DNA of 64,000 bases from Microglena sp. YARC (taxonomy: Eukaryota > Chlorophyta > Chlorophyceae > Chlamydomonadales > Chlamydomonadaceae), in assembly GCA_022414725.1 (NCBI GenBank), contig CM039464.1, positions 11,888,810 to 11,952,809 of the forward strand. The letters are read 5' to 3'. This document shows, piece after piece, positions 63,958-64,000 of the stretch. Within the stretch, counting starts at the first letter, position 1; every line of letters starts with the position of its first letter. Under the pieces are notes generated by a model. That model had not been told where the DNA came from and made no database searches. It saw nothing but the letters and a program-made list of their open reading frames with translations. The position numbers and the translations under genes were made by a program.

Positions 63958-64000
63958 GAGTGTGTATTACAGTCCAGGGGTAGGCCAAATAGGCTAAAGA
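63958..64000 (+). repeat. Dispersed repeat family C, cut by window end
   Basis: GTGTGTATTACAGTCCAGGG then GTAGGCCAAATAGGC. Confidence 0.75.

Overview
The window is nuclear DNA of a eukaryotic green alga. The best anchor is a two-exon gene for the Rubisco small subunit (rbcS, 6.0-7.2 kb, minus strand) with a chloroplast transit peptide and the long loop typical of green-algal small subunits. Genes have many short exons with GT-AG introns, and most of the DNA is intron or intergenic tandem repeat. A large-genome prasinophyte such as the Pyramimonadales would fit, but the lineage is an inference. A run of exactly 1000 N (12159-13158) is a scaffold gap, and some arrays carry scattered indels that look like uncorrected long-read errors.

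Layout. 0.8-1.1 kb (+): last exon of a gene with an IPT/TIG-like segment. 1.2-4.4 kb: dispersed repeats, hAT-type MITEs and tandem arrays. 6.0-7.2 kb (-): rbcS. 7.8-12.1 kb (-): a decayed Ty3/gypsy chromovirus-type retrotransposon with one LTR, running into the gap. 13.2-15.4 kb: minisatellite. 15.6-17.5 kb (-): two exons of an unknown gene, each followed by arrays of partial exon copies. 19.0-21.1 kb: 36-bp satellite. 21.9-24.0 kb (+): acidic exon plus basic terminal exon of an unknown protein. 29.0-35.3 kb (+): a coiled-coil protein gene, with a possible extra exon at 36.6 kb. 37.9-47.4 kb (+): a complete six-exon gene for the spliceosome factor CWC15 (235 residues) with a 2.7-kb CAT/CAC-rich block in one intron. 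51.2-63.2 kb (-): a seven-exon gene for a secreted protein of unknown family, with a signal peptide and several N-glycosylation sequons, its introns filled by minisatellites. 63.2-64 kb: short repeats only.

The most striking pattern is that many arrays are anchored on exon edges. The repeat unit carries the last or first 10-60 bases of the neighbouring exon together with its splice donor, acceptor or stop codon, so the junction is reiterated 2-9 times. I see this at about a dozen junctions in at least five genes, on both strands. It suggests that introns and 3' flanks here grow by repeated tandem duplication across exon borders, leaving many decoy splice sites. The MITE family (about 200 bp, 8-bp target duplications, long self-complementary arms) is the second clear finding.
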